In this document: positions 1 to 14,359 of the stretch, piece after piece
How positions within the stretch are numbered: position 1 is the stretch's first letter
How the letters are laid out: each line of letters starts with the position of its first letter
Assembly (NCBI RefSeq): GCF_000002425.4
Contig: NC_037254.1
Coordinates: 24,732,276-24,796,275 of the forward strand
DNA: 64,000 nucleotides
From: Physcomitrium patens
Taxonomy: Eukaryota > Streptophyta > Bryopsida > Funariales > Funariaceae
Direction: 5' to 3'
Notes under the pieces: generated by a model
The model's input: only the letters and a program-made list of their open reading frames with translations
The model's database searches: none
Told to the model about the DNA's origin: nothing
Program-made: the position numbers and the translations under genes

Positions 1-215
1 ATTTATATATATTTATATATATTTATATATATTTATATATATTTATATATATTTATATATATTTATATATATTTATATATATTTATATATATTTATATAT
101 ATTTATATATATTTATATATATTTATATATTTATATATATTTATATATATTTATGTATTTATATATATTTATGTATTTATATATATTTATATATTTATAT
201 ATATATTATCTTCTA
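1..215. repeat. 10-bp AT tandem repeat (ATTTATATAT)n
   Basis: The first 120 bases are twelve head-to-tail copies of ATTTATATAT with no visible mismatch. From about 121 the unit varies, with GTATTT variants, until about 215. The array touches the window edge, so its full length is unknown. No gene is associated with it. Confidence 0.95.
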
Positions 216-1063
216 AAAGTTTTTTTTATAATATAATCTTTATTCTATTTCAAATCTTAATTTAATTAATTATTTCTAATTTTTTATCATTTTTTAGATA
301 TTTTATTTAATAAAGAAAATACAAACTAAAAACTAATAAATTTATAGTTTTTATCTAATTCTTATCAATATCATCTTTAGAAAAGAGTTTTTTTCTGTTC
401 ATCCTTATAATTCCATCAATTCCAATATAGTAGATACAGCATTATAGCAAGATCCACTATTTGATCATATAATTGGCTCTGCTTTTAAATTGACCAATAA
501 AATGCCTTTCTTCATGTGTGATACTACACTTACTTTGCACCAAGTGCCAATCTTACACAAAATCAACATTAAAACTATTTTGATAGCACCACCTCTACTT
601 CCTCCAACTATTATCAACTCTTGCCAACTTCAAGTACTCCTCTCAAGCACATCAATATCTCTCACCTAGTTTGAGGCCCTCATTGACCTATTGCAAATTT
701 ATATGGTCTTAAATCCATAATGTGATGCTTCTACCATTAGTCATCACTTCACTTCAACTCTCTTGTAGCTGATTTCAAGAGCATCTATACCAAATTTGCA
801 ACTTCATTGACTAATGTTACATCATAATAAACCTCTATTGGAATCTTATTTATTATTTTTATGATATATTGACTAGATTTAATTTGACTTTCAAGCTTTA
901 TATTAGCAAGTATGTTCAACCTCCTTACAACTCTCATACTTAAATTGTATTCACCTTTGATCCAAGTGACTTACCACCATCTTGCTCATCATCACTTCTT
1001 TTACTCCAAAAATTGGCTCAAATGAATGAAGTTGTTTGTTGCTATAAAATAACAATGAAGAAG

Positions 1064-1095
<32 letters not shown>

Positions 1096-4000
1096 AGAAG
1101 TGTGAAAATGTGATAATTCTTTGAAGATCTAGAAGTGGCTATTGCCAATATGGCAACAACTTAAAAGCTTAGTAATGTAATTAGAGAAGATTTCATAAAG
1201 ATAACAAAATTAAATTAGGATTAAATTAAAAATAAAAATTAATATAAAAAAAGATGAAAAGGTAGTATCTTAAAATCTTAAGGATTCTTATATACTTCAT
1301 TTTTTATGATTATATAAGTCAAAAAAACCTTCTTTATGAAGAATTTATATTATATTATATTTTTAATCTTTTGATTAGTAGATTCAATATTTTATATAAA
1401 AAATGCCTAAGAACCAATTGTTATTAAGTCAAATATTGGTGCGGACTAGGAGAAGCCAAGAAATTCATAAGAAAATTCAATCTTTGTAAGGATGCCTCTA
1501 GACCTTATTCCAAATCATGTCATTATATTTGTGATAATATGAATTGATATTTTAATATCTAATTCTTATTAACTTAGACATTTTGGCGTAGCTATAAGTT
1601 TGTTCTTACATATTCTTATTTTATTTTAATACAAATAGCTCTTGTCAAATTTTCTTTTATATGAATAACATCCTTGTATGGCTCCTTTGCCTCTAAGCTC
1701 AAGCAAATACGTCTTTGTTTTGGTACCATTGTCTCCAAGCTTAAAAAAAGATATCTTTATGTTTATTCTTTTATCTTTAGAATTGAATTCCAATGATAAT
1801 ATAAAACATGATCCTACAACCATTATAACAAGTATAGCAAATATAACTTCACTTTCCACAAGCTTGTTCATTATCACTTCCTTGGTGAGTTCATTAAGTT
1901 CTAATCTTAACTTGCTAATGCGACTAGGTTCCCATGTTCTTTGCACATATATGGAATATATTCAATCAAATTCTATTATATTCTTAGAAGCTAAATTTAA
2001 AAAAATTTAGTCCTTGTTAAATCAATTTAAAGCAATAAAGAAGGCCTATAACATCAATTTTTTGAAAAAAAAATGTAAGAAAGATTATTTGATGATTTAC
2101 CAAAATTAGAAGTAATTGATTCCATTGATTGAATTCTATGGTCTAAAATGATTGAACAAGGTTGATATCAAGAAAAAGTACACACTTTATTGTACTCAAA
2201 GAATAAAAACACTTCATCAAACATTGGAAGAAATCATAAAATAAGATGCAAAATCAGTCTCATCATTCATTTTTTATTTTTCAACATAATTGACATATCT
2301 TAATCTATAACTATTTAACACCACAACTATTTGTAGATTTCAAGGAGCTTTTTCTATCAAAGCTTTCAAATAGCTCACATTTTCATAAATCCAAAACATG
2401 GATCAAGTTGTACAAGAATTGATAGCATCAAAAAAATATTAGAAAAATAGTTTGAGATTACCTCACTTTCTCTTCTATACTATCTTTTACTTTCAAACAC
2501 AATGTATCTTGATCTTTAATATAGCATGCTATTCTACCTAGAATTTACACAAGACTCCTTTGTATTCCATTCTTTATTAACTCTATTTCTACTTCTATAA
2601 GTTAAAATTACAAAAAAAAATCAAATCTTATAAAAGAGCTCTTTTAACAAATGACTTGGAAAATAGAGAATATGTTGGTAAAAGTTGAATAGATTTATAT
2701 TGAAAGTTAATTAGTTTCAATACCATTTGAAGGCATATTATAAATAAGCATATTTTGTATAATTTAAAAAGATGTTAGACATATCTATCTTCAATGCTTT
2801 AATGCAAAATTCACCAAGAAATATACATGGTGCGGGTATTATCATCACACTTGTGATATTTTTTTACAAATACCAATAATATATCTGTAATATCAATTTT
2901 ATTACTCACGTCTATCTTATCCAAAAATATGCCTAATCAAGATTTAATCCACACTGCCAAGTTTTATTATTTTATTTTCAATGACAATATTTTGTACCAT
3001 TAAGCATTTGATATTACATTTCTGAAAAAAATCACTATAATTTTTAATATTCAAATAAACCATTTTTTCGTAGTTGATATCTAATAGATGTAGCCTATTT
3101 TTACTATTTCTACCCAATAGAACCTCTACTTGCATTAGATAGATGTTAAAACCACGTTTCTTAATGGTTGTCTTAGTGAAGAAGTTTACATATAAGTTTT
3201 TAAAAGAATCTCACATTTGTGGCCTAAAATGATATATTGACTCTACAAAACTTTCTATAGGCTAAAATAAATTCCTTAGGAGTGATATAAAGTTGTCAAT
3301 GGCTTTTTGGTCATTCTTGATTCTGTAGCTTCTACCTTGGATGGTAATATATATTACCTCTACAAAGATCTTACATTTATCATCTTCACCTTGTATCTCA
3401 ATAATACACTCATTATATGTAATAATATTGGCCTATTATAAAAAATCAAGTCTAAATTGATTGAATAATAAATATTAATTAAAAAAAAATTAAGTAATAA
3501 AAAAAATCCATGTCTCTTGAAAATTATATTCATGATTTAGAGTCAAAAATCCATTTGGTATCATTTCCTTATATTGTAAGTACTTTAAGAGTCACTTCAA
3601 GAAGTTTCTCAAAACAAAGCTGCTTATTACTCAACTGCTTTAAGATATTGGTGCTATAACTTGAATATTTTAATAAATACCAAGCATTTTTGTAAGAAAG
3701 TCCATGAAATTTTTCATAATATAGAAATTATAGTGTCAGGGACATAAAGGATCTTTATATTATTGGACAATAAAAAGTTGGTAATGTAATATATAATGAT
3801 AAGGATGCCGAATGATATTTAAAAGTGTGTCCAAAATTATGACAACAATTACAAATAAAGTTATTAGAATATACTTGAAGTTGAAAAAAATAACTTAAAA
3901 GATAATATTAGCCTCGTGGATGATATAAATAGTCAATAACATTATAAATTTTTATAATTGATACTTCTTTAGATTCTTATCTATAAAAATAAGATGATAA

Positions 4001-5209
4001 TCATCTTCTTAAAGAAAAGCATGAAATTCTTGTAACAAGAGTATTGTTCATTTATTGAGATTTTGGCAAGCTAAAAAATAGAAATGGTTAAGCAACCTAT
4101 TAAGAATTCTATGTACTAAGATGGCATTACTCTAAAGGTATCTAATATGAAATAATTCTCTTTAAAAGTACTTCAGTCAAGAAAATTATAATGTCTATAT
4201 TATTGAGTATTTTCATATTCTTCCATTTCTTAAGTATAACCATAGTGTCTGTAATAATATTTATGTAGTACATTGAACTGAATTTGTATCAAGTAAGTCA
4301 CAAATGTATGATGTCCTCTATAAATACTCCCAACTTTACTTGCAATAAGATTTTCAGTTGTCATCTTTTAGAAAAATACTCCTTGATATAATAGTATCTA
4401 ACCTTTGTTATTCTAATATATCTGGCTTTGGTAGTACTGAATAATTAGGTTATTAATAAAATTTTTGGCTATTATAGCCTTGCATTTCTTCAAACTAAAG
4501 ACGAAGTATATATTGCTTATAAGACTTACGAAGAAAAGACACAAAAAAGAACTAAAAAAAAAAAAAAAAAAAAAAAAATTATTAATTGAGGCATTGAGTT
4601 CTTGAATAATAAGTTTGATTTTAATTTTAAAGTTGAAGATATTTGGCACATGATCACTCTTATATATATATATATATATACATGAAATTTTTATCATGGA
4701 AGAGCATACGATATAGATTTGTTTTGAAAGAATACAAAAACATCTAAACAATGTCAAACTAGATCGTCAATATTAGATATTTGTAGCAAAATTTGTGACT
4801 TGGAATTACAATCGCCTTCTACTTATAAGAATCAGTAGTAAAACACTACATGAAGCTTTTTATAATGAAAAATAAAACTTTTCTTTAAAATACTCATCAT
4901 TTTGGTTTGCTTGCTTGATATCAGATACTAAAGAAAAAATGTCAAAAGCTTGATGCAAAAGAAAAAAAGGGTATTTTTTTTAAATATTCAAAAGAAGCAA
5001 AAGGATATGAAATTATTCTACCGAAAGTGAAGAAGATGATTTTTAATTAAAATTTGATTTTTTCAATAACAAAGATGAATTATTTGGTAAACCATTGACT
5101 TCTCATGACAAAATTGGAAAAGATATAGATCATAGAAATAATCTTAATATGCTAGATTTTTAATATCTAAGTACATTAGAATTATTTCAATAGTAATCCT
5201 TAAGATTAT
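216..5209. other. AT-rich DNA without a recognisable gene
   Basis: About 5 kb of AT-rich sequence. Short open frames exist on both strands (for example 1626-1946 minus and 1678-2010 plus, which overlap each other) but none resembles a family I know. Simple sequence inside: a run of 28 A at 1064-1091, a run of 24 A at 4555-4578, and (TA)n at 4661-4681. The two A runs could be tails of retroposed copies, but I cannot identify a source. The right end may include a decayed copia linker region from about 5020. Confidence 0.6.
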
Positions 5210-6706
5210 ATATGAATGATGGATTGGATGGATACATAGAAATTTTTATTTTTATCCAATAGTAAGAAAGTTGTAGATTCAAAATGTGTTTTTAAGAAAA
5301 AAAAACTTACTAGCAATGGCTCTATTAAATGTTTTAAAGTACAAGTGGTTTTGAAGAATTTTATTCAAGTAAAAGGTCTTGATTATCAAGAAACTTTTAT
5401 ATCAGTTCCTTGCCTTGCAATAATTTACATATTTGTTGCAATTATTATTATTCTTAATTAGAATATGTTGTAATTTAATATTATTTTAGCTTATTTAAAT
5501 GATGAACTTAAAGAAGAGGATATTTATATGAAGATTCCAAAAGGTTTGGAAGTTCTATCAAAATACAAAGACAAGATGTTGCAATTGCTAAAGACTTTAT
5601 ATGATTTGAAGCAATCTAGATGTAGATAGAAGAAGAGTTTGGATAAATCTTTATTGAATCTTAGTTCATATTGCTCAAGAATAGATCCTTATTTGTACTT
5701 AATGTACATTGAAGGACTAATTCTTGCACTAATTATCTATATCCATGATGTACTTATTAGTGGTAAGAACTTTGAGATCTTTGTAAAATACAAGGATGAA
5801 TTATAAGAGTGCTATAAGATGAAAGATCTAGATAAACCTAGTAATTTTCTTTGCATTGATATTTTGTAAGATAAAAAAAAATAATACTATTAATGTGAGC
5901 CAAATTAAATATATTTATTGAAGTTAGAAGAATTTGGAATAAAAGATGTAGAAGAAATTGCTATATCAATGATATGAAGTCATGTCACTAAAGATGAAAT
6001 GATAATTTTTTGGATGCAAAAAGTCTAAAGCCTTATTAAAAAGCTTTAGATTCATCATTATACCTTGTAAATAATACAAGATATGACATTATATTTACTT
6101 GTCAATACTTTACTCAAAACATGGTACATCTATATATTTCACATTGGCAAAGAATCAAATAAATATTACTATTACTTGCAAAAAATAAAATATTTGGTAT
6201 TCTAATATAGAAAAAATAAAGCAAATTTTTGACTTTTAGGCTATAGTAATGGAGATGGAGTAGGTTGTATGAAGACGTGTCATTCAGTAGGAGGTGATAC
6301 ATTTATATTAAGTGAGAAATTTATCACAAAATCAAGCAAGAAGCAATCTTTAGTTTTTGTTTCATCAATAGAGGCAAAGTATGTAGCTTTGGTTATTGCA
6401 ATAAGGGAGACTTCGTGGCTTTGTAAAGTACTTAAGAATTATGACATTCTTGAACCAAAAAAGATTTTCACTTATGAGGACAATTAGAATGCCATTGCTA
6501 TTGCCAAGAATCTAGGACATTATAGTCATACAAAGCATTGATATACAAAACATCATTTTATTAAGCAATGTTTAGAAAAATGACAATTTTTTTAGAATAT
6601 TGTTCCATAGAGCAAATAGCGGCAGACATCTTCACAAAAACTCTTCTTAGAGATAAGTTTCTAGCTTTTATGGATATGTTAGGTCTTGTTTCAGTAAAGA
6701 ATTAAG
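5210..6706 (+). pseudogene. Ty1/copia reverse transcriptase and RNase H remnant
   Basis: Read with frame changes, this encodes the C-terminal half of a Ty1/copia polyprotein. Around 5270-5400 is the start of the reverse transcriptase domain, including the GLDYQETF motif. The catalytic box near 5738-5764 reads YIHD where copia has YVDD, so one catalytic Asp is now His. RNase H follows: the KSSKKQS and SSIEAKY motifs lie at about 6320-6380, in the longest open piece (6269-6487). The C-terminal signature around 6628-6705 (DIFTK, then FMDMLGL) is standard for the family. Stops and small indels break every domain, so the copy is dead. Gag, protease and integrase were not found upstream. Confidence 0.85.
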
Positions 6707-6726
6707 TCCCACCTTTGGAAGAGGAC

Positions 6727-6890
6727 TGTTGAATGTTCCATATTATATGTACCAAAAGCTATGACTTATCCAATTTTTAACTAAGTCACCAAAAGAGTCC
6801 TTTCTTTGGCTTCTAGCACATTTTGTTTGCAATGAATGATGTCCATCATATTTTTATAACACATCATGTTTTCATAAAAAATTTCTTGAG
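6727..6890 (+). repeat. Start of the copia 3' LTR (right end unclear)
   Basis: Immediately after the copia pol remnant a purine-rich tract (TTTGGAAGAGGAC) runs into TGTTGAATG, the expected polypurine tract and TG start of a 3' LTR. The 5' LTR was not found in the window. The right end is uncertain; base composition changes at about 6890, which I take as the limit. Confidence 0.5.
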
Positions 6891-8890
6891 AGGGCCAAGG
6901 CATAGGGGTAACGTACAGAAGACCTCTAATGAAAGGTGAGTATAGTTGCAGAGTTTCAAGTCAGGAGCTATGAAGGGCTTGCCTTCTACAGTTTGCATTA
7001 GGGTGATGCTTCCTATGATAGCCAGAAATGTTAGTGTCTGTCAGGGTTCAGTCTGTGGGCTACTTTGCGTAGTGAGCTATCATGAAATCAGGTTCACGAC
7101 AGGCATTCAGGGCTGCTATTAGTGATCATCTGCTGAGTGTTTACTCATTTTCAGAACTAAAAGTAGAATATTTGAAAGCAACTCTAGCTACATTTGAGCT
7201 TGCACAGCGAAGAAAAGGCACAAAGACACCTTCCTGAAATCCATGACGATACCAAAAAACTTGGTAGGCTTTCAGTAGGCCAATTGAGACCAACATATAT
7301 TTCAGTGGAAAAGGAAAATCCCAATGATGTTTCCGCAATATTTAGCTCCAATTAACTGAACTGGCTGCCATCAAGGAATGAGATGGGTTGCAAGAAGCAA
7401 CTCGATGGCCCGAAAGCTGCCACAATGGTACTCTAGTTATTGGACTTGCATCATGGAAATGTAGTTCCTTTTTTAGATCATGACATCTGCTTGCAGCAAT
7501 CACTGACCCTCGCAATGGATCATGTCTTTGCCTAGAGTGGATTTCGGAGAGGGTCGTAATGCTTGCAGTGGATTGATCACAGGGAGGAACAACAATCGAA
7601 TTCTACATCGGGGCTGATAAAAAATTAGAGAAACTTCGAAACTTACTCTCAAGTTCATTGTCACCCTATAAGCGGAAATAAAATCAAGCCTGAAGCTCAC
7701 CTTAACCGAATCTTCCGACCTCCTGAAGATATTTGCAGCTTTGCAGCAACCAGTGACCTACTTCACCAACACTGTAGGATTTTCATGCCTACAATCGGAT
7801 TATCAGATTTTAATCCCACCTCACAGATTGCGTCGAAAACCATTAATTGATTTCCATCCCGTGCAACAACTCGGTGACTGAGTTGTTCCTTCTTCCAACT
7901 GTGTATTGCACGGCCCGATAGCAGTCGATCGGCTGGTCGTGTACGGAATGAGATGGCAGCGATTCAGATCCTGAGTCGCCAAAAATCAGAACAAACGAAA
8001 AGTAAAGTACGGAACTTTATCTCCGTCATCAATCGTCGTCGCGTTCAAAGAAAATCATGCGTCAAGTCGACTACAAGTACTTGAAGTATGGAGAAACTCC
8101 ACAATCGAAAAAACTGGAATGGATTTGTCTGCAATCGAAACCAGAGAGCTGCGATTGATGAGGTCTTGAGTCCTTTAATATGCTGCGAAAATATGATTTG
8201 CCTTTCTCAAATGACCCTTGAGATGTGATTTCCGAACTTGCACGCACTTTATATCATGCGAAAGATTTCAACAACAGCTGGATTGGTCGACCTACCGATA
8301 ACGCGGGATTGCGTCCCAGCATTCAGAGTCTGCATCTGCTACCGAAGATGGGAGACTACGGTGAACTTGGAGACAGATTACCAGGCCTTCTTCGCCCCCA
8401 TTAACCTCAGTGGGTAGGAGTCTTACGTCCCCTCCGGTGTATGGTCGCCGGTTGGAACGGACTTCGTCCGCATCTCGAATGTGAAACTGTGGTAGAAATT
8501 CTGCAATGCATCTCCTACAAGTGCGTGTTTGCACACACGGCACTCTCTGATTTTACCCACAAGTCAATGGATGATTCGTCATGTGGTGAGCGGCGTGTGC
8601 ATTGGCTTGTTTGACTGCGCTGCTTCGTAGACACCAGGCACATAATCGTAGAAGTGCGAAGCGACGGTTAAAATGATGTGAATGGTAGTGTATCCTGGTT
8701 ACTTCGACAGTGACTTATGAAGCTTGTGCTGTTTCTCCTCCTTGCTTCTTCCCCATAGCCCAACCCCCGTCCAAAAAAATCCCATCTTCACATTCATGCA
8801 TGCACATGAGCCACAGAATGTTCCACTTGGGCTCTGTGCTTTTGCAGCTTTGAACTTCATCCCTCTGAATTCCGAGACACTTGTTTATTA
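6891..8890. other. Unassigned block of ordinary base composition
   Basis: A 2-kb block clearly richer in GC than both flanks, with balanced and complex sequence. No stretch matches a family I recognise. The longest frames are 8292-8543 minus (83 codons), 7500-7700 minus and 7141-7338 minus; on the plus strand an ATG-less open stretch runs from about 7880 to 8090. A perfect 8-bp hairpin (AACAACTC, loop GGTGACT, GAGTTGTT) lies at 7865-7887. Plausible identities are untranslated exons, a non-coding transcript or remnants of a spliced gene. I make no gene call. Confidence 0.4.
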
Positions 8891-9890
8891 TGTAATATTA
8901 AATTAAATCAAAGAAAACTGAAAATATAAAAGTATTTTAGTAGATAATTTTATTAGAAGAAATCATATCTTAGAATTGAAAAGAAATTTGAACTCAATTA
9001 TAAATATATGTGTGTATGTCCACATATACGCATAGCCATGTGATTGGTTATATAAAAAAATATTAATCACAAAGGTTTTGTTTTGAGCCTTTCAATATTT
9101 GTCATCCTCACATGCATTTTTATGTTCTTATCTAATATATACCATAATGTATGAATTTACATATGTATATCATATATATAAATTTAAAAGACATAATTTT
9201 TTAAAATTAAATGTCTTTATACTTATTTAATGAATGCACATCAGTTTTGTAGAATTTGTACCGAGCTTGCCCTTTGACATTTTTACTCCATCCGTCCATC
9301 ATTCTTGCATGTTGATAAATATTGATGTCAAATAGTTGCCTCACTTTTTTGAATAGCTTATTGACAAACTACCAATTGTTACAAGTGGATCAAATATTAA
9401 TAGGAGAAGTGAAAGGTTAAAAAATTTTGGGTTTTAAAAAACAAAACAAAAAATCATTTATGAAAAATTAAAGGTTTAGGGTTTATTAAAAATATTCTTA
9501 TCCAAAGAGCCATTACAATTTTTTGTTCATCCAGTACTGGGTACCTATTCTGCTACAGCCAGTACACACCCATTGAAGTTATGAATTCAAGAATTGTGAA
9601 ACATTGACAAAATAAAATAAAATGGTGAAACTGTTGTACTTGCTTCAACCACCAACAATCTGAAATAATAACAATAATAATAATAATAAAATACATGATA
9701 TAAAAATAAAAAGTAAAAATCATAAACTTAATGAAATTTTTAATACAAATGTGGACATAAGATGCTGTCATAAGGGATCAAACCATCAACCTTATCTAAA
9801 ATATTTAAGAACCTTTAAATATCAAGAGTTGTAGAGAGAAGAGCTACAAAAAAACTCTGAGATCACACCAAGGCTGTGGAGTCCTGTTGA

Positions 9891-9922
<32 letters not shown>

Positions 9923-12900
9923 ACACACACATACACATTCATGTATTTGTTGACCACTTTAGAAAGAATATGAAGACTTTGACTTATGTATTCATATGTC
10001 AAATTCCTCTTTCACTCATCCTCTTTCATTTTTGCAAAGAGATACAATGTACAATGTGTATGAGAATTTATTGAAGTAAAGCTTCTCTAATGAAAATGGT
10101 CTTTCTTTATATTTTATTTTGTTTGTATCTAGCCATGTGGGTTGTGTTGTCTATTTTTCCCACTCTTATTCTTGTTGGAGGGGTGAATCTATTGTGGACA
10201 TGCCAGCTGTGGCTACATTAAGCTCTACTTCTATGAAAATGGACTTTGTTGACCCTGGTTAGCAGTTCATTAAGAGGTGGCCCCAGCTTTGTTGAGTTTC
10301 TTATTATGATTTATTACTATGATTTATTATTATGATTATAATAATTAATTTCTTCTTTTGAGTTTGTTACTAGATGCTCATCTTGTAAGCTCTGAAAAGT
10401 TTTAGCTCATGAACAACTCATTGCTTTGATCTAACCAGCATCCTGTCATTTGAAGCCTTCCAAACATACATACAAAAAAAGAAAGCTTTCCTCCTCCTGA
10501 AGCAACATTACATTCTTTGGAGGAATTCCACTGATTGATTCTTCTCTTCTCCAGGATTAATTCTTCTAGAAAATTTTTCCAGATCATTGTGCAACTTTGA
10601 TTTGGATATTGAATTCATTTCAATTTTTTTTTTAAAAAAGAGAATACAAGAAAAAGAATAGAAAAATACAGTCAAAGTCAAATTTTAGGAACATAAGTCA
10701 TCAAAAGTGAAAGCTATTCAACACAAAAGACACTTTTACAAACAAAAATAGCAAAAGTGCAAATGATGAACAAAAATCCTCTTGCTTTGGGGACACAAAA
10801 TACAGCTCATCTTATGCAAAGACTTTGGGGTTTAGTAAAACATATCTCATGTAACAAAATTGACAATGACAGAAATATAAATCCCACAATGCATCTTTCA
10901 GTCATGGCTTCAGATGATGTCAAAGATAACACATCTTGTGATGGAGACAACAATTATATAAAGAAGCACCTAAATTAGTAGGTAATATTTTTACTGTAAC
11001 CAAAGAATTGTCTTCTTTGTGGATGTGGTGATAAGCAAATCTTCACATTCTACCATCTTGGCTTTGACTGGAATCAATTAGGCCTTTCTGTTGAAGAGTA
11101 GCAAGTGATGCCTTCCTTCCTCCACATCATTTTCAATGATGTTTGGCATTTCAAGGATGAAGAGTGTTGTGAAGTTTTAGAGAATAGCTACATGCCCCCA
11201 TTAGATGCTTCCTCCTCTGCCATGCTCCTGCTGTCAGCCTGCCTAGAGTTGAATTTAATTGAAGCTCTCTTTTTCCCTTGTTTCTGTTGTATTCCCTTAT
11301 GTCTACTTCTTTGAGTTGGACCAGTATGTGAGATAGAGTCAAAGTGTGAGTGCCTGTATTGCTACTCTTGTATTATATTCAACCATTGTGTCACATTTTT
11401 TGCTGTAAAATCTGTCAAACATGATGGGTTGTGACATGAAAATGATTTCTGCATTTGTCATCTTGTTGTTCTTCTTCTTTGAAGTGTTGAGTTACTCTTG
11501 CCATTTCTTCTTGGCAAAAGAGGGCAGAGTGGTGGCTATGCTTTCGTGGGGAGCCACTTTGGTGGATATTGGTCACATGCACTTTTAATTGTACTTTTTA
11601 TTATTGTATTATTAAGGGGTTTGATTTAAATGATGATGTAGCATGGAGTGTGGAAAATCCTTGGCAAAAGTGTGTTTCACAGGTTCCTTCATTGTGCTGG
11701 TGCTATAATTGAAAACTATGCCAATGTTTTGATCATCCAAGAGGAGGAAACAAAATGACATAAGGAAGATTGAATTGTTCCATCTTTTGCACCAGAATTT
11801 GTCTATGCATACTTTCATGAATAATAATTAATTAATCAAAAAGCATTCAATAATTTGAATAAACTTGGATATGGTTTTCAAGATTTTATAAATCACAAAC
11901 TTGTTGTGCATAGGTTTACTGCAAAAAAAAACTTGTTAATCTTTAGCAGGGCTAAAATTAGATAATCTTGGCATACATTCTGTTAAAAAAAATATTCTTG
12001 CAAATATTTCAATTGAAACTATTCACGAATGGTTGGAAATATATTTAATTAAAAAAATAAAAAATAAATCCACCAGTCATGCATTATTTGACGTGTTCAC
12101 CAATGTGAATAAGATTTTAAATTATTTGTTGAAAAATATACATGGAGGCACTGATTGAAAATCTCATATGTAATCTAAGTCAATGTAATAGATTATATTT
12201 TAAAATAGTTAATATTATTTAAATAATATAGAATAGTTTTTATTATAAAGGAAAAATAACTTATTTAAAAATTAACTAAGCATGTAAGAATTAAGAGAAA
12301 TAGTATTGATTCTAAATTTTAATGAGGTAGAATTCATTAACCTATTCATTAAAGGAATTTGATTTTTAATAAACTCTAAGAAAGTTTCGTAATTAATTTT
12401 TCAAACTTATATTTTAATTTAAAATCTTCCAATAATATTTAAATCAAATTTCATAATTGTAACAAAATGTTGACATACAAAGAAATACCTTGGTTATTAA
12501 CTGAAAAGTAGCTCCCTTTGTGTATATTATGTTTTTGAAACAGGGAGCATGATAACTATTTCTAAAAATTTGGTACAAATTTAGATACACACATGCATAT
12601 TTTGGTTAATAAATGCTTTGATTGTTTTGAGATTTCAGACAAATAAACGAAAAATATTCAAGCAGAATCGTTAATAATAATACCAATACTCAAACACACA
12701 AAAGGAAGAGGAAAAATGAGAATTTTACTGGATACATTTTATTCATTTTTCCACATTCATTTTCCTTCATTCATTGAGAAATATCCAATCTCTATTTCAT
12801 CTGCTTATTAGAACTACTTGAGATATTTAAAATTAGTACAAAGATGCAACGACATGAAAATAATTTACAATTTCTTTGTAAATACCACCAAGGCTACTAT

Positions 12901-13526
12901 TCTAATATAACTTCATGTTGGTTTCTATATTTTATTTTAAAAAACGAACCCACCCTTGTTGTTTAGATGCAGTGTTTGAAGACTACAGAATCTTGTAACA
13001 GATCCTCAAACTCAAGTACCAATCAATCTAGTATTGTACAATGCAATTAAGAATAGCTAAACTCTATCATGTTCTTAATACAATGTGTAGCAACATCTTC
13101 ATGATTATTCAAGTACTAATTTATCTGCATGATTTTATTTATTTGATTAAAATTTTATTAATAAATAATAAATTATATTTTATTTATAAATTCTAAAAAT
13201 AAACTTTTATTTATTATTATTATTATTATTTTTTAATTCTAAGACAGGAAACACAAAACAAAACATTTAAAAAATAATTTTGACCAAATATATAACATTT
13301 TACATACATAAAATAATAAATAAATAGAACATTAAAAAAAAAAAAAAAAAAAATCCCTTAAAGTTATTTTACAATAATGTTTGGTTATAAAAAGATCCCT
13401 GGTCATATCTTATCTTCAAATCAAGTATATCATAGCTTTTTAAATAGCTAAGAATTAGTAAAAAAAGTCCCCCCAAAAAGATATCAGTTTTACAACTTTT
13501 TTATAATAAATAGTTTAAAAAAATGA

Positions 13527-13557
<31 letters not shown>

Positions 13558-14321
13558 TAAAGAATATTTACAAAAATAATTTTCATCAAAATATCTTAGA
13601 TCTACTAAAAGAGACAATGACCTCTCTCTTTTAGCTAATATCATCTATTATATATAAAAAAAATATATTCATCAAATACTATTAACAATTAAAATAATCA
13701 ATAATTTAAATTAGTTAATTATTACTAACAATTAAATAAATAAAATAAATTCGTAGTAAGGAGATATCTACTAATTCGTTTTTGGACAAAACTATAAAAA
13801 AAAAAAAAAAACTTGGTAAAAAAACATAAATTTAATAGTCTAACCTTATAATAATCTAATCTATTTCTTTATTTTTTCCTATTTTATTTTTTTTCTATCT
13901 CTCTCTTCCGTCTCTTTTCTATCATGCATCTTCAATATCCACAAGTTCAAGATTTTTCAGTATAAATAATAAAATCTTAGCATGTCATAGATTATCCATG
14001 CAAATTAGGTCAAAGAAAAATTCTACCTTATAATAGCATTAATTCTAGACACAAATAACAAAATTTTTGGCAAATTCCAACAACATTAAAAAATATATTC
14101 CTAAAACTTATCAAACAAAAGAATAGATATTATTCAATAATATTAAAATTGAATAAGAATACACTAAATTTTTCAAATGAATAACTCTTCAATTATAAAG
14201 TTTCCATAGATTTTATGCTTTTAAATTAAAAAATAAAAATAAAATAGATTAGAAGGTATTATAGCCATCAAAAAAGTCATGTGAAATGTGAAAGCAAAGC
14301 TTATGTAATATGATAATCAAA

Positions 14322-14359
<38 letters not shown>

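Noticed and set aside
951..1148. Minus-strand frame with a run of phenylalanines
   Set aside because: The run is the translation of a 28-base A tract; there is no conserved sequence on either side. The same applies to 4413-4757 minus.
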